The notes beneath the pieces are model-generated. The model was not told the origin of the DNA. It worked only from the letters and a program-made list of their open reading frames with translations, and did not search any database. Positions 21,914 to 31,347 of a stretch of DNA of 64,000 bases are shown piece after piece; position 1 is the first letter of the stretch, and the number at the start of each line of letters is the position of its first letter. Position numbers and translations under genes: made by a program. This stretch comes from Sphingomonas sp. IC081 (GTDB lineage: Bacteria > Pseudomonadota > Alphaproteobacteria > Sphingomonadales > Sphingomonadaceae): NCBI RefSeq assembly GCF_006874585.1, contig NZ_CP029761.1:2491001-2555000 (forward strand). The letters run 5' to 3'.

Positions 21914-22219
21914 TTACCAGCTCGACTTGGTCACGCCGGGGATCATGCCCTTGTTGGCAAGATCACGCAGCTCGACGCGGCAGAGGCCGAACTTGCGGTA
22001 ATAACCGCGCGGACGGCCGGTCGTAGCGCAGCGATTGCGGACCCGGGTCGGGTTGCCGTTGCGCGGGATCTCGGCCAGCTTCAGGCGAGCAATGAGACGC
22101 TCGGTTTCATCGAGCGATTCATCAGCAGCGACCGCCTTGAGACGCTCGTACTTGCCTGCATACTTCTTAACGAGCTTCTTGCGACGCTCGTTCTTGTTCA
22201 CGGAACTCAGTTTCGCCAT
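21914..22219 (-). CDS. rpsN: 30S ribosomal protein S14
   Basis: S14, 101 aa, the long zinc-free type: the C-terminal segment is [20 protein letters not shown], lacking the CxxC-x-CxxC zinc pattern of the short form. It lies between rplE and rpsH with gaps of 26 and 12 nt. Confidence 0.98.
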   Translation of the reverse strand: MAKLSSVNKNERRKKLVKKYAGKYERLKAVAADESLDETERLIARLKLAEIPRNGNPTRVRNRCATTGRPRGYYRKFGLCRVELRDLANKGMIPGVTKSSW

Positions 22220-22245
22220 GGACTTAAGCTCTCTCTATCAGCGGC

Positions 22246-22827
22246 TCACGCCGCTTCCTTCTGTTCCGAAGCCGCTTCGGCCGGGAACGGGAAACCGAAA
22301 AGACGCAGCAGTTCGCGTGCTTCTTCGTCGGTCTTAGCGGTGGTGGTGACGATGATGTCCATACCACGCACCTTCTCGATCTTGTCGTAGCTGATCTCCG
22401 GGAAGATGATCTGCTCCTTGAGACCCATCGCGTAGTTGCCGCGGCCGTCGAACGACTTGGGGTTCAGGCCACGGAAGTCGCGGATGCGGGGCATCGCGAT
22501 CGTGATGAGACGGTCGAGAAATTCGTACATACGCTCGCGACGCAGGGTCACCTTGCAGCCAATCGGCATGCCTTCGCGCAGCTTGAACTGTGCGATCGAC
22601 TTGCGGGCCTTCGTGATCACCGGCTTCTGACCAGCGATGGCTTCCATTTCGACAGCGGCGGTCTGGACCTTCTTCTTGTCCTGGCTCGCCTCGCCCACAC
22701 CCATGTTGAGCGTGATCTTTTCGATCTTGGGCACTTCCATCGCGTTCTTGTAACCGAACTTCTCGGTCATCGCCTTGACGATCGCGTCGTCATAGCGGGT
22801 GCGCATGCGCGGAGTGTAATCAGCCAT
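22246..22827 (-). CDS. rplE: 50S ribosomal protein L5
   Basis: 5S rRNA-binding L5, 193 aa. Segments [31 protein letters not shown] and [11 protein letters not shown] are conserved. A short Glu/Ala-rich tail extends beyond the E. coli end. The start overlaps the rplX stop by 8 nt. Confidence 0.98.
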   Translation of the reverse strand: MADYTPRMRTRYDDAIVKAMTEKFGYKNAMEVPKIEKITLNMGVGEASQDKKKVQTAAVEMEAIAGQKPVITKARKSIAQFKLREGMPIGCKVTLRRERMYEFLDRLITIAMPRIRDFRGLNPKSFDGRGNYAMGLKEQIIFPEISYDKIEKVRGMDIIVTTTAKTDEEARELLRLFGFPFPAEAASEQKEAA

Positions 22828-23137
22828 CGATGGTCTCCCCGGACTTCACGGCCACGCGGACCTTCTTGCCGTCCTTGACTTCGAAGCGAACGCGGGTCGG
22901 CTTGCCGTCCTTGTCCGCGACTGCAACCTTGCTGATCGCCATCGGAGCCGGAGTGCGCTCGATACCGCCCTGCGGGTTCTGCTGGGTCGGCTTGCGGTGC
23001 TTGGTAGCGACGTTCACGCCCTCGACGACGACCTTGGCGTCCTTCGGGAGAACCTGAAGCACGGTGCCGGTGCGGCCCTTGTCCTTGCCGGACAGGACGA
23101 CGACGGAGTCACCCTTCTTGATCTTCGCGGCAGCCAT
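22820..23137 (-). CDS. rplX: 50S ribosomal protein L24
   Basis: L24, 105 aa, with the KOW motif [18 protein letters not shown] near the N-terminus and [20 protein letters not shown]. It shares one base with the rplN stop and 8 nt with the rplE start. Confidence 0.98.
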   Translation of the reverse strand: MAAAKIKKGDSVVVLSGKDKGRTGTVLQVLPKDAKVVVEGVNVATKHRKPTQQNPQGGIERTPAPMAISKVAVADKDGKPTRVRFEVKDGKKVRVAVKSGETIDG

Positions 23138-23505
23138 TACAGCACCTCCGGAGCAAGCGAGATGATCTTCATGAAGCCACGGCCGCGAAGCTCGCGCACG
23201 ACTGGGCCAAAGATACGGGTGCCGATCGGCTCCTCGTTCTTGTTGATCAGCACGGCGGCGTTGCCGTCGAAGCGGATCACGCTGCCGTCAGCGCGACGCA
23301 CGTCCTTCTTGGTACGAACGATCACCGCACGGTGAACGTCGCCCTTCTTGACGCGAGCGCGGGGCTGCGCCTCCTTAATCGACACCACGATGATGTCGCC
23401 GACGCCTGCGAAACGACGCTTCGAGCCACCCAGCACCTTGATGCACTGGACGCGCTTTGCGCCGCTGTTGTCCGCGACGTCGAGATTGGATTGCATCTGG
23501 ATCAT
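23137..23505 (-). CDS. rplN: 50S ribosomal protein L14
   Basis: L14, 122 aa, starting [20 protein letters not shown] and including [20 protein letters not shown] at the C-terminus. It is the first gene of the spc part of the cluster, after a 246-base non-coding gap. Confidence 0.98.
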   Translation of the reverse strand: MIQMQSNLDVADNSGAKRVQCIKVLGGSKRRFAGVGDIIVVSIKEAQPRARVKKGDVHRAVIVRTKKDVRRADGSVIRFDGNAAVLINKNEEPIGTRIFGPVVRELRGRGFMKIISLAPEVL

Positions 23506-23751
23506 CGATCCGAGTCCTTCTCAACTGGCTTGCCGGAACAAGTCCGGCAGTTCCTAAAAAGACAGGCCCACACGGGGCCCGAGTCGCCCTTACCGGCGAA
23601 GTGCGGCCCTTTGCCGCATTCCTCCGTCGAGGTCAACACTTGTGTACGACCCTGAGGCCGAGGCTTTCGAGGCCCTCCGGAATACGCCGCGTGTCCCGCA
23701 GCTTGCTCCGGAAAGCGAGACGGGGGCGCCGCGAAGGCACCCCCGAAACTC
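23506..23751 (-). promoter_or_regulatory. rpsQ-rplN intergenic region: S10/spc operon boundary
   Basis: A 246-base gap at the place where E. coli has Pspc. Right after rpsQ the minus strand folds GGGGGTGCC/GGCGCCCCC, a terminator-like stem with only a weak T-run. Further on, TTGACC (23631-23636), 17 nt and CAAAGG (23608-23613) make a weak promoter candidate. Just before rplN a hairpin GCCGGA-CTTG-TTCCGGC appears. It also carries an element shared with the rpsJ-rplC leader (23709-23729). The role is inferred from position. Confidence 0.5.
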
Positions 23752-24021
23752 TTAGACCTCGGCTTCCAGCGCCGTGCCCTTGCTCGCCTGAAGACGGTCA
23801 AGAACCTTCCAGGTCTTGGTCTTCGAGTAGGGCTTCGTCTCCTCGATCCGGACGCGTTCGCCGGTCTTGAAGGCGTTGTCTTCGTCGTGAGCGTGGTACT
23901 TCTTCGAGCGACGGATGATCTTCCCGTAGAGGGGGTGCTTCACCTTGCGCTCGACCAGCACGGTCACGGTCTTGTCGGTCTTGTCGGAAACGACGGTCCC
24001 GATCAGAATACGCTTGGGCAT
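23752..24021 (-). CDS. rpsQ: 30S ribosomal protein S17
   Basis: S17, 89 aa. [20 protein letters not shown] and [20 protein letters not shown] are the conserved OB-fold segments. Last gene of the S10 part of the cluster. Confidence 0.98.
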   Translation of the reverse strand: MPKRILIGTVVSDKTDKTVTVLVERKVKHPLYGKIIRRSKKYHAHDEDNAFKTGERVRIEETKPYSKTKTWKVLDRLQASKGTALEAEV

Positions 24022-24032
24022 CGTGTTTCTCC

Positions 24033-24233
24033 TCAGGCCTTCGCTGCGCGCTCAGCCTGGAGCGTCTTGATGCGGGCGATGTCGCGACGCACCTGCTTGA
24101 TGCGCGCAGGCGCCTCAAGCTGGCTGGTCGCGGCCTGGAACCGCAGGTTGAACTGTTCGCGCTTCAGGTCGACGAGATCAGCGGTGAGCTGGTCGTCGGT
24201 CTTGGCGCGAAGGTCTTCGATCTTGTTAGCCAT
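24033..24233 (-). CDS. rpmC: 50S ribosomal protein L29
   Basis: L29, 66 aa, two helices: [20 protein letters not shown] followed by [13 protein letters not shown] and [14 protein letters not shown]. It lies 12 nt from rplP and 11 nt from rpsQ in the standard order. Confidence 0.98.
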   Translation of the reverse strand: MANKIEDLRAKTDDQLTADLVDLKREQFNLRFQAATSQLEAPARIKQVRRDIARIKTLQAERAAKA

Positions 24234-24245
24234 GATTCGACTTCC

Positions 24246-24680
24246 TTACTCGCCGCCAAGGTGCGAGGTGTCGCCGAGGCGAGCAACGACCTTGGTCTTG
24301 ATCGGCAGCTTCATCGCAGCACGGCTGAACGCCTCGGCTGCGAGCGGGCCAGCGACGCCATCCAGTTCGAACAGGATGCGGCCCGGCTTGACACGGGCAG
24401 CCCAGTATTCGACCGAACCCTTGCCCTTACCCTGACGGACTTCAGCAGGCTTCTTCGAAACCGGCACGTCGGGGAAAACGCGGATCCAGAGACGGCCCTG
24501 GCGCTTGATGTGACGCGTGATCGCGCGGCGGGCCGCTTCGATCTGGCGGGCGGTGATCCGCTCCGGCTCGAGGGCCTTGAGGCCGTACGAGCCGAAGTTC
24601 AGGTCGGTGCCACCCTTGGCATCACCCTTGATCCGGCCTTTGAAGGCTTTGCGGAACTTGGTCTTCTTCGGTTGCAGCAT
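24246..24680 (-). CDS. rplP: 50S ribosomal protein L16
   Basis: L16, 144 aa, starting [36 protein letters not shown] and [18 protein letters not shown] are diagnostic. It lies near the peptidyl-transferase centre in known ribosomes. Confidence 0.98.
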   Translation of the reverse strand: MLQPKKTKFRKAFKGRIKGDAKGGTDLNFGSYGLKALEPERITARQIEAARRAITRHIKRQGRLWIRVFPDVPVSKKPAEVRQGKGKGSVEYWAARVKPGRILFELDGVAGPLAAEAFSRAAMKLPIKTKVVARLGDTSHLGGE

Positions 24681-24702
24681 GGTGCTTACTCTATCCTAAG
24701 CC

Positions 24703-25398
24703 TCAACGCGCGGGACGAACGCCGGAGGTCTGAGCCTCCAGCATCAGGCGGTCCTGCGCCGTCGGGTCGTGGCCCAGGATCTCACCCTTGAAGATCCAGA
24801 CCTTGATGCCGATGATACCGTACGCGGTAAGCGCTTCGGCTTCGGCATAGTCGATGTTCGCACGCAGCGTGTGAAGCGGCACGCGACCTTCGCGGTACTG
24901 CTCGACGCGGGCGATTTCAGCGCCGCCGAGACGGCCACCGCACATGATCTTGACGCCTTCGGCGCCCAGACGCATCGCGGACTGCATCGCACGCTTCATC
25001 GCACGGCGGAAGGCCACACGACGGATCAGCTGATCGGCAATGCCCTGAGCGACGAGCTTGGCGTCGATTTCCGGCTTGCGGATTTCGACGATGTTCAGCT
25101 TCACTTCGCTGCCGGTCATCGTGGCCAGCTCCTTGCGGAGCTTCTCGATGTCAGCACCCTTCTTGCCGATGATCACACCGGGACGGGCTGCGTAGATCGA
25201 GATGCGGCACAGCTTGGCCGGACGCTCGATGACCACCTTCGAGATAGCGGCCTGGGGCAGCTTCGCGACGATGAACTTGCGGATCTTGAGGTCTTCCTCA
25301 AGCAGCTTGCCGTAGTCCCGGCCTTCCGCGAACCAGCGGCTGTCCCAGGTACGGTTGATCTGCAGACGCAGACCGATCGGATTGCTCTTATGACCCAT
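24703..25398 (-). CDS. rpsC: 30S ribosomal protein S3
   Basis: S3, 231 aa, with the KH domain loop [18 protein letters not shown] and the C-terminal domain containing [19 protein letters not shown]. It starts [20 protein letters not shown]. Confidence 0.98.
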   Translation of the reverse strand: MGHKSNPIGLRLQINRTWDSRWFAEGRDYGKLLEEDLKIRKFIVAKLPQAAISKVVIERPAKLCRISIYAARPGVIIGKKGADIEKLRKELATMTGSEVKLNIVEIRKPEIDAKLVAQGIADQLIRRVAFRRAMKRAMQSAMRLGAEGVKIMCGGRLGGAEIARVEQYREGRVPLHTLRANIDYAEAEALTAYGIIGIKVWIFKGEILGHDPTAQDRLMLEAQTSGVRPAR

Positions 25399-25401
25399 GG
25401 A

Positions 25402-25779
25402 TCAGGCCTCCTCGACTTCGCGAACGACGATCCGCAGGCGCGAAAACGGCTTGAGGATACGGGTGGACTTGCCGCGACCACGAGCGTGGAAACGCTTCAT
25501 GGTGATCGACTTGCCGACCGACGCCTCGGCGACGACGAGAGCGTCGACGTCGAGGTTATGGTTGTTTTCCGCATTCGCGATCGCCGAAGCGAGGATCTTG
25601 CGAGCGTCCTGGGCCATCGCCTTCTTGGAGAAGGCCAGGATGTTCATCGCGTCCTCGACCTTGCGGCCACGGATAAGCGCGGCGACCAGGTTGAGCTTCT
25701 GGGCCGAACCACGGATGGTGGTGCCGACAGCCAGAGCTTCCTTTTCGCCTACGCGGCGGGGTGCTGCCTGCTTGCTCAC
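25402..25779 (-). CDS. rplV: 50S ribosomal protein L22
   Basis: L22, 125 aa. The exit-tunnel hairpin region appears as [20 protein letters not shown]. It overlaps the rpsS stop by 4 nt and is 3 nt from rpsC. Confidence 0.98.
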   Translation of the reverse strand: MSKQAAPRRVGEKEALAVGTTIRGSAQKLNLVAALIRGRKVEDAMNILAFSKKAMAQDARKILASAIANAENNHNLDVDALVVAEASVGKSITMKRFHARGRGKSTRILKPFSRLRIVVREVEEA

Positions 25780-26057
25780 TTGCGCTTACCCTTCTTGTCG
25801 GCAGCGTGACCCGGGAACGTGCGCGTGGGCGCGAATTCGCCGAGCTTGTGGCCAACCATGTCCTCGTTGACGGCAACGGGGATGAACTTGTGCCCGTTAT
25901 AGACCTGGAAGGTCAGACCAACGAACTGCGGAAGGATGGTGGAGCGACGCGACCAGGTCTTGATCGGACCAGCGCGGGTGCCGGCATCCTGCGCGACCTC
26001 GGCCTTCTTGAGAAGGTACAGGTCGACGAAGGGGCCTTTCCAGACGGAACGTGCCAT
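25776..26057 (-). CDS. rpsS: 30S ribosomal protein S19
   Basis: S19, 93 aa, starting [18 protein letters not shown], with [20 protein letters not shown] and [16 protein letters not shown]. The stop overlaps rplV by 4 nt. Confidence 0.98.
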   Translation of the reverse strand: MARSVWKGPFVDLYLLKKAEVAQDAGTRAGPIKTWSRRSTILPQFVGLTFQVYNGHKFIPVAVNEDMVGHKLGEFAPTRTFPGHAADKKGKRK

Positions 26058-26063
26058 CGTGTC

Positions 26064-26900
26064 TTACCTCTTCTTCTTGGCGTGGCGCGAACGGATGATC
26101 ATCTTGTCCGTCTGCTTGTTGTTGCGAGTGCGAGCGCCCTTGGTCGGCTTGCCCCACGGAGTGACCGGGTGACGGCCGCCCGAGGTACGGCCTTCACCAC
26201 CACCGTGCGGGTGGTCGACCGGGTTCTTGGCAACACCGCGGGTAAGCGGACGACGGCCCAGCCAACGGCCGCGACCGGCCTTGGCGAGGGTCTGGTTGGC
26301 GTTGTCGGGGTTCGACACGGCGCCAACGGTGCCCATGCAGTCGCCACGCAGATAGCGCTGCTCACCCGAGTTGAGGCGAACGATGACCATGCCGCGGTCA
26401 CGACCGACGACCTGCACATACGTACCGGCCGAACGGGCGATCTGACCGCCCTTACCCGGCTTCATCTCGACGTTGTGGCAGATCGTGCCGACCGGCATCT
26501 GCGACAGAAGCATGGCATTGCCCGGCTTCACGTCAGTCTTTTCACCGGCGATCACGACGTCGCCGACGGCGAGACGCTGCGGCGCGATGATGTAGGCCAG
26601 TTCACCGTCGGTGTACTTCACGAGCGCAATGAAAGCCGTGCGGTTAGGATCGTATTCGATACGCTCCACGGTCGCTTCCATGTCCCACTTACGACGCTTG
26701 AAATCGATGAAGCGGTACTTCTGCTTGTGACCACCGGCGATGCCACGCGAAGTGACATGACCCTTGTTGTTGCGGCCACCGGTCTTGTTCTTACCTTCGG
26801 TAAGCGCCTTGACCGGCTTGCCCTTCCACAGCGACGACTTGTCGACAAGGACCAGACCGCGGCGAGCGGGGCTGGTCGGGTTGTAGCTCTTAAGTGCCAT
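26064..26900 (-). CDS. rplB: 50S ribosomal protein L2
   Basis: L2, 278 aa. The C-terminal segment [20 protein letters not shown] contains the conserved His of the peptidyl-transferase-associated loop. N-terminal [15 protein letters not shown] is typical. It is 5 nt from rplW. Confidence 0.98.
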   Translation of the reverse strand: MALKSYNPTSPARRGLVLVDKSSLWKGKPVKALTEGKNKTGGRNNKGHVTSRGIAGGHKQKYRFIDFKRRKWDMEATVERIEYDPNRTAFIALVKYTDGELAYIIAPQRLAVGDVVIAGEKTDVKPGNAMLLSQMPVGTICHNVEMKPGKGGQIARSAGTYVQVVGRDRGMVIVRLNSGEQRYLRGDCMGTVGAVSNPDNANQTLAKAGRGRWLGRRPLTRGVAKNPVDHPHGGGEGRTSGGRHPVTPWGKPTKGARTRNNKQTDKMIIRSRHAKKKR

Positions 26901-26905
26901 CGGAA

Positions 26906-27214
26906 TTAACCCCGCACGCCTTCGGTGATATCAATCGACTGACCTTCGGCCAGCGTGACGATCGCCTTCTTCACGTCGCTGCGGCGGTAAGCCTTACCGC
27001 GCCAGCGCTTGGTCTTGCCCTTGACGTTCAGCGTATTCACGCCGGTGACCTTGACGTCGAACAGAGCTTCGACGGCGGCCTTGATCTCGGGCTTGGTCGC
27101 CTTGTCAGCAACCTTGAAGACGACGGCGTTCTGTTCGGAAAGCAGAGTCGACTTCTCGGTGATGTGCGGCGAGAGGATCACGTCGTAGTGACGGATGTCC
27201 ACGGTCTTAGCCAT
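26906..27214 (-). CDS. rplW: 50S ribosomal protein L23
   Basis: L23, 102 aa, at the tunnel exit where SRP and trigger factor dock. Conserved: [18 protein letters not shown] and [19 protein letters not shown]. It overlaps the rplD stop by 8 nt. Confidence 0.98.
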   Translation of the reverse strand: MAKTVDIRHYDVILSPHITEKSTLLSEQNAVVFKVADKATKPEIKAAVEALFDVKVTGVNTLNVKGKTKRWRGKAYRRSDVKKAIVTLAEGQSIDITEGVRG

Positions 27215-27833
27215 TGAAACGCGCCTCCAGCTTTTCGACAGCGGCGCGCGTCAGCACCAGCGTGTCGTGCTTCAGGATGTCGTAGACGTTCGCGCCGACA
27301 GCCGGGAGCACGTTCACGCCAACGATGTTGCGGGCAGCCAGGGCGAAGCCCTCGTTGACCTGCTCACCGTCCATGACGAGAACCTTCTTGCCGAAGTTCG
27401 CCTTGGCGAGCTGACCGGCGAGCGCCTTGGTCTTGGCGTCGGAAACGTCGAGCGAATCGACGATCACGAGACCGTTCTGAGCCTTGGCCGAAAGGGCCAT
27501 CTTCAGACCGAGTGCACGGATCTTCTTGTTCAGCGAAATGTTGAACTCGCGGCGACGGGCACCGTGAGCCTTACCACCGCCGATAAACACCGGCGCTGCG
27601 CGGTCGCCGTGACGAGCGGAACCGCCGCCCTTCTGGTTACCGAACTTCTTACCGGTGCGGGCAACGTCCGACCGCTCGCGGGTCGCGCGGGCAATGCCGC
27701 GACGGTTCTCGAGCTGCCAGGTGACGACGCGGTGCAGGATATCGGCGCGGGGCTCGAGACCGAACACGTCGTCCGACAGTTCGATGTCGCCCTTGCCGGC
27801 GGTGCCGTCGAGGTTGAGGACCTGAACCTTCAT
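27207..27833 (-). CDS. rplD: 50S ribosomal protein L4
   Basis: L4, 208 aa, alphaproteobacterial type: the extended loop reads [18 protein letters not shown] rather than the WRQKGTGRAR of enterics. The N-terminus is [19 protein letters not shown]. It lies 2 nt from rplC. Confidence 0.98.
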   Translation of the reverse strand: MKVQVLNLDGTAGKGDIELSDDVFGLEPRADILHRVVTWQLENRRGIARATRERSDVARTGKKFGNQKGGGSARHGDRAAPVFIGGGKAHGARRREFNISLNKKIRALGLKMALSAKAQNGLVIVDSLDVSDAKTKALAGQLAKANFGKKVLVMDGEQVNEGFALAARNIVGVNVLPAVGANVYDILKHDTLVLTRAAVEKLEARFNG

Positions 27834-27835
27834 GA

Positions 27836-28591
27836 TTAGCCCTCCTGGCCTTCGGTCGCTTCGGGAGCCGCGGCTTCAGCCGGGGTCACGGCAGCGGCCG
27901 TATCATTGGTGTTGGCAACCGATTTGATGCCGGCGGGGTACGGAGCCTCTGCGTGACGGTCGACCTTGACGGCGTCCGAAACGGTGAGCCAGGCGTTCTT
28001 CGAACCCGGGACCGAGCCCTTGACGAAGATCAGGCCACGCTCGTCGTCCACGCGGACGACTTCGAGGTTCTGCTGGGTGCGCTGACGGTCGCCCATGTGG
28101 CCGGCCATCTTCTTGTTCTTGAACACCTTGCCCGGATCCTGACGGTTACCCGTCGAACCGTGCGCACGGTGCGAGATCGAAACACCGTGGGTGGCGCGCA
28201 TACCGCCGAAGCCCCAGCGCTTCATGGCGCCCTGGAAGCCCTTACCCTGAGTGTGGCCACCCACGTCGACCAGCTGGCCGGGCACGAAGTGCGAGGCAGC
28301 GATCGTGGCGCCAACTTCGAGGAGGGCGTCGTCGGCGACGCGGAATTCCGCAACGCGCATCTTGAGGGGAACCTGAGCCTTTGCGAAGTGCTCACGCTGC
28401 GGCTTGGCAACGTTCTTCTGCTTTGCTTCGCCCGCACCGAGCTGAACCGCGACGTAGCCGTCACGATCAGCAGTACGAACCGAAACCACCTGACAGTCTT
28501 CAAGCGCCAGGACAGTGACGGGCACGTGGCGACCGTCCTCCTGGAACAGGCGGGTCATCCCGACTTTCTTGGCGATCACGCCTGTACGCAT
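27836..28591 (-). CDS. rplC: 50S ribosomal protein L3
   Basis: L3, 251 aa from ATG 28591, which has AAGGAGAAAGG just upstream; the frame stays open further upstream but without similarity. Conserved: [36 protein letters not shown] and the [20 protein letters not shown] loop. A 25-residue Ala/Glu-rich tail ([20 protein letters not shown]) goes beyond the normal end. Confidence 0.97.
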   Translation of the reverse strand: MRTGVIAKKVGMTRLFQEDGRHVPVTVLALEDCQVVSVRTADRDGYVAVQLGAGEAKQKNVAKPQREHFAKAQVPLKMRVAEFRVADDALLEVGATIAASHFVPGQLVDVGGHTQGKGFQGAMKRWGFGGMRATHGVSISHRAHGSTGNRQDPGKVFKNKKMAGHMGDRQRTQQNLEVVRVDDERGLIFVKGSVPGSKNAWLTVSDAVKVDRHAEAPYPAGIKSVANTNDTAAAVTPAEAAAPEATEGQEG

Positions 28592-28940
28592 GACCTTTCT
28601 CCTTACAGAGGCGTACGCAGGACCATCCCTCGTACGCGTGTCCAACCCTGTTATGATACGAACCCCGTCCGGGTCAGGTGTTCCCTGCAAGCCCAACACG
28701 GGCCGCGGAAACGAGACGGGGGACGCATTCCCGCCACTTCCCGAAGGAGACGGCGGAGGTATCCCTTGTGTCCCCCTTGCGGCACTCCGCCTGGGGCGCT
28801 GTCTCTGCAAACTTTCGTTCGCAAAGCCGGCCACATGGCCGACAAGGTAATCAGGATCCGAGGATCCGAATTTCACCGATCGTTTTAAGTCCGATCAAAA
28901 GACTGCAGGGGCGACCTCAAAGGCCACCCCATAAACCGGC
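28592..28940 (-). promoter_or_regulatory. Long leader between rpsJ and rplC
   Basis: A 349-base non-coding region that splits the usual rpsJ-rplC pair. It begins with the rpsJ terminator, then TTGATC (28893-28898), 17 nt, TGAAAT (28870-28875) as a candidate promoter, then a tandem 8-bp repeat (CGGATCCT twice, 28853-28868). Several G/C-rich hairpins follow, and an element shared with the rplN leader (28706-28726). In enterics L4 regulates this operon through the S10 leader; whether this region acts so is unknown. Confidence 0.5.
28896..28930 (-). terminator. Intrinsic terminator after rpsJ
   Basis: Minus strand GGGGTGGCC (28922-28930) pairs with GGTCGCCCC (28908-28916) through nine pairs with two wobbles, followed by TGCAGTCTTTTG. 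It separates rpsJ from rplC. Confidence 0.6.
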
Positions 28941-29252
28941 TTAGGCCAGCTTGATCTCGACGTTCACGCCGGCAGCCAGGTCAAGCTTCATCAGAGCGTC
29001 GACGGTTGCTGCGTTCGGCTGCACGATGTCAAGCAGACGCTTGTAGGTGCGGACTTCGAACTGCTCACGCGACTTCTTGTCGATGTGCGGACCACGGTTA
29101 ACCGTGAACTTCTCGATCTTGGTCGGGAGCGGAATGGGCCCACGAATCAGAGCGCCGGTGCGGCGGGCCGTGTCGGCGATCTCGCCAGTGGCCTGGTCAA
29201 GCACGCGATGGTCAAACGCCTTGAGGCGGATACGGATGTTCTGAGCTTCCAT
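28941..29252 (-). CDS. rpsJ: 30S ribosomal protein S10
   Basis: S10 (NusE), 103 aa, starting [19 protein letters not shown], with [19 protein letters not shown]. It lies alone between two non-coding gaps: the tuf terminator and a plus-strand hypothetical gene upstream, and its own terminator downstream. It therefore needs its own promoter in 29253-29465, where TTGACG with a poor -10 is the only candidate seen. Confidence 0.98.
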   Translation of the reverse strand: MEAQNIRIRLKAFDHRVLDQATGEIADTARRTGALIRGPIPLPTKIEKFTVNRGPHIDKKSREQFEVRTYKRLLDIVQPNAATVDALMKLDLAAGVNVEIKLA

Positions 29253-29465
29253 TACCTACTACCGATGAGAAAGAGCCAAAGGACCAAAGTCCCGTCAAAT
29301 TCGAACCGCGCCCCTACACGGCGAAAGCGAGTCGGGCAACCCCTGATTTCACGCAGTCCCGCAGGTTTTTTGGAGGTTACGGACGCCATTCGTCGCACCA
29401 GCCCTTCCCTGCCACTTACCCGTATCCTACGTTGATGGAGCGACGCCAAACAGAAGCCGCTTTCA

Positions 29466-29966
29466 ATGCCCTCCATCATCACGACAATTCCCAGCGTGTT
29501 TGTCGCGCTGACTCTTGGATGCCTGTCACCGGGCGCCGTTGCAGCCGACGGCTCCACCTACGCCCCCGGCGAAACCAATGCTCCCGCCAACCTCGAAGAC
29601 ACCGACGTACTCACCGCCCACGCCGCCATGCCCGATACCACGGCAGGCGCCGTGGACGACGCCTGCCGTGCAGCCGCCCGCGCCAGTAATGACGGCAATG
29701 ACGGCACGATCGTCGTCTGCTCCCACGGCGGCGACGGCACCAGCCAGCGCGTCCCAACATCGAAATCCCTGGATGAAAGCACGCGCACGGGCGCAGCTTA
29801 CCCACCTGATGTCGGACACCTGCCCGGCTGCCTAGGCCCCTGCATAACCATACCGTTCGGCCGCGTGCCGGAACCCGTCTACTACATCGACCTCAAGTCC
29901 ATACCCGAAGCCCCCAAGGGCTCGGATGCATGGAAGATCGGACAGGGTGAACTGCGAGCGCGGTAA
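29466..29966 (+). CDS. Small secreted protein of unknown function
   Basis: A 166-aa product with a clear signal peptide (VFVALTLGCLSPGAVAADG, cleaved after AVA). The mature part is Gly/Asp/Thr-rich, with TIVVCSHGGDG, LPGCLGPCITIPFGR and a C-terminal WKIGQGELRAR. Four mature cysteines could form disulfides. It is the only plus-strand gene inside the ribosomal block, convergent with tuf and divergent from rpsJ. I do not recognise the family. Confidence 0.6.
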   Translation: MPSIITTIPSVFVALTLGCLSPGAVAADGSTYAPGETNAPANLEDTDVLTAHAAMPDTTAGAVDDACRAAARASNDGNDGTIVVCSHGGDGTSQRVPTSKSLDESTRTGAAYPPDVGHLPGCLGPCITIPFGRVPEPVYYIDLKSIPEAPKGSDAWKIGQGELRAR

Positions 29967-30000
29967 CGACGCCCGCGAAGACTCCGAACCCCATCAACGC

Positions 30001-30032
30001 GAAAAGCCCGGACCTCCTTTCGGAAGCCCGAG
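30001..30032 (-). terminator. Intrinsic terminator after tuf
   Basis: A 12-bp stem (arms 30005-30016 and 30021-30032, some wobbles), GAAA loop and TTTTC on the minus strand, about 35 bases past the tuf stop. It ends the rpsL-rpsG-fusA-tuf operon. Confidence 0.85.
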
Positions 30033-30066
30033 CCAATCACTTTAGCCGTAGCTACAGATCGACGAA

Positions 30067-31257
30067 TTACTTCGTGATCGTGGCAACGACGCCCGAACCA
30101 ACGGTACGGCCGCCTTCGCGGATTGCGAAGCGGAGACCTTCGTCCATGGCGATCGGAGCGATCAGCTTCACCGACAGCGATACGTTATCGCCAGGCATGA
30201 CCATCTCGGTGCCCTCGGGGAGGATCACTTCGCCGGTCACGTCGGTGGTGCGGAAGTAGAACTGCGGACGATAGTTCGCGAAGAACGGCGTGTGACGGCC
30301 GCCTTCGTCCTTCGACAGGACGTAGACTTCAGCCGAGAACTCGGTGTGCGGGGTCACGGTGCCCGGCTTGGCGAGAACCTGACCACGCTCAACGTCGTCG
30401 CGCTTCAGGCCACGAACCAGCGCGCCGATGTTGTCGCCGGCTTCACCCTGGTCGAGCAGCTTGCGGAACATTTCGACGCCAGTGACGGTGGTCTTCTGCG
30501 TGTCGCGGATACCGACGACTTCGACTTCTTCACCAACCTTGATGATGCCGGTTTCGACGCGGCCGGTCACAACCGTACCACGGCCCGAGATCGAGAACAC
30601 GTCTTCGACGGGCATCAGGAACGACTTGTCGGTCGGGCGCGGCGGCTGCGGGATGAAGTCGTCGACGGCCTTCATGAGCTCGAGGATCGAGTTCTTGCCG
30701 ATTTCGTCGTCACGGCCTTCAAGAGCGGCGAGAGCCGAACCCTTGATGACGGGGATGTTGTCGCCGTCGAAGTCGTACGACGAGAGCAGTTCGCGAACTT
30801 CGAGTTCGACGAGCTCGAGCAGTTCCGGATCGTCGACCTGGTCGACCTTGTTCATGTACACGACGAGCTGCGGCACACCGACCTGGCGAGCAAGCAGGAT
30901 GTGCTCGCGGGTCTGCGGCATCGGGCCGTCAGCAGCGTTCACGACCAGGATAGCGCCGTCCATCTGGGCGGCACCGGTGATCATGTTCTTCACGTAGTCA
31001 GCGTGACCCGGGCAGTCGACGTGCGCGTAGTGACGGGCTTCGGTCTCGTACTCGACGTGAGCGGTCGAGATGGTGATGCCACGCTCGCGCTCTTCCGGAG
31101 CCTTGTCGATGTTCGCGAAGTCAACAGCTTCACCGCCGAACGTCTCCGACATCACCTTGGTGATGGCGGCCGTCAGCGTGGTCTTGCCGTGGTCAACGTG
31201 ACCGATGGTGCCGATGTTGCAGTGCGGCTTGTTCCGCTCGAATTTTGCCTTCGCCAT
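30067..31257 (-). CDS. tuf: Elongation factor Tu
   Basis: EF-Tu, 396 aa, delivering aminoacyl-tRNA to the ribosome. GTPase motifs are [17 protein letters not shown] and [11 protein letters not shown] 31257 gives the usual [12 protein letters not shown] start. It lies 90 nt after fusA in the str operon. Confidence 0.98.
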   Translation of the reverse strand: MAKAKFERNKPHCNIGTIGHVDHGKTTLTAAITKVMSETFGGEAVDFANIDKAPEERERGITISTAHVEYETEARHYAHVDCPGHADYVKNMITGAAQMDGAILVVNAADGPMPQTREHILLARQVGVPQLVVYMNKVDQVDDPELLELVELEVRELLSSYDFDGDNIPVIKGSALAALEGRDDEIGKNSILELMKAVDDFIPQPPRPTDKSFLMPVEDVFSISGRGTVVTGRVETGIIKVGEEVEVVGIRDTQKTTVTGVEMFRKLLDQGEAGDNIGALVRGLKRDDVERGQVLAKPGTVTPHTEFSAEVYVLSKDEGGRHTPFFANYRPQFYFRTTDVTGEVILPEGTEMVMPGDNVSLSVKLIAPIAMDEGLRFAIREGGRTVGSGVVATITK

Positions 31258-31347
31258 TTTCAAACCTTCTTTGCTTGAATTGTAATCTGCGGGAATGTGA
31301 GGCAGCGCCCGCCGAAACAGGCGCCGCCCCTAGAATGATCTTGCCGA

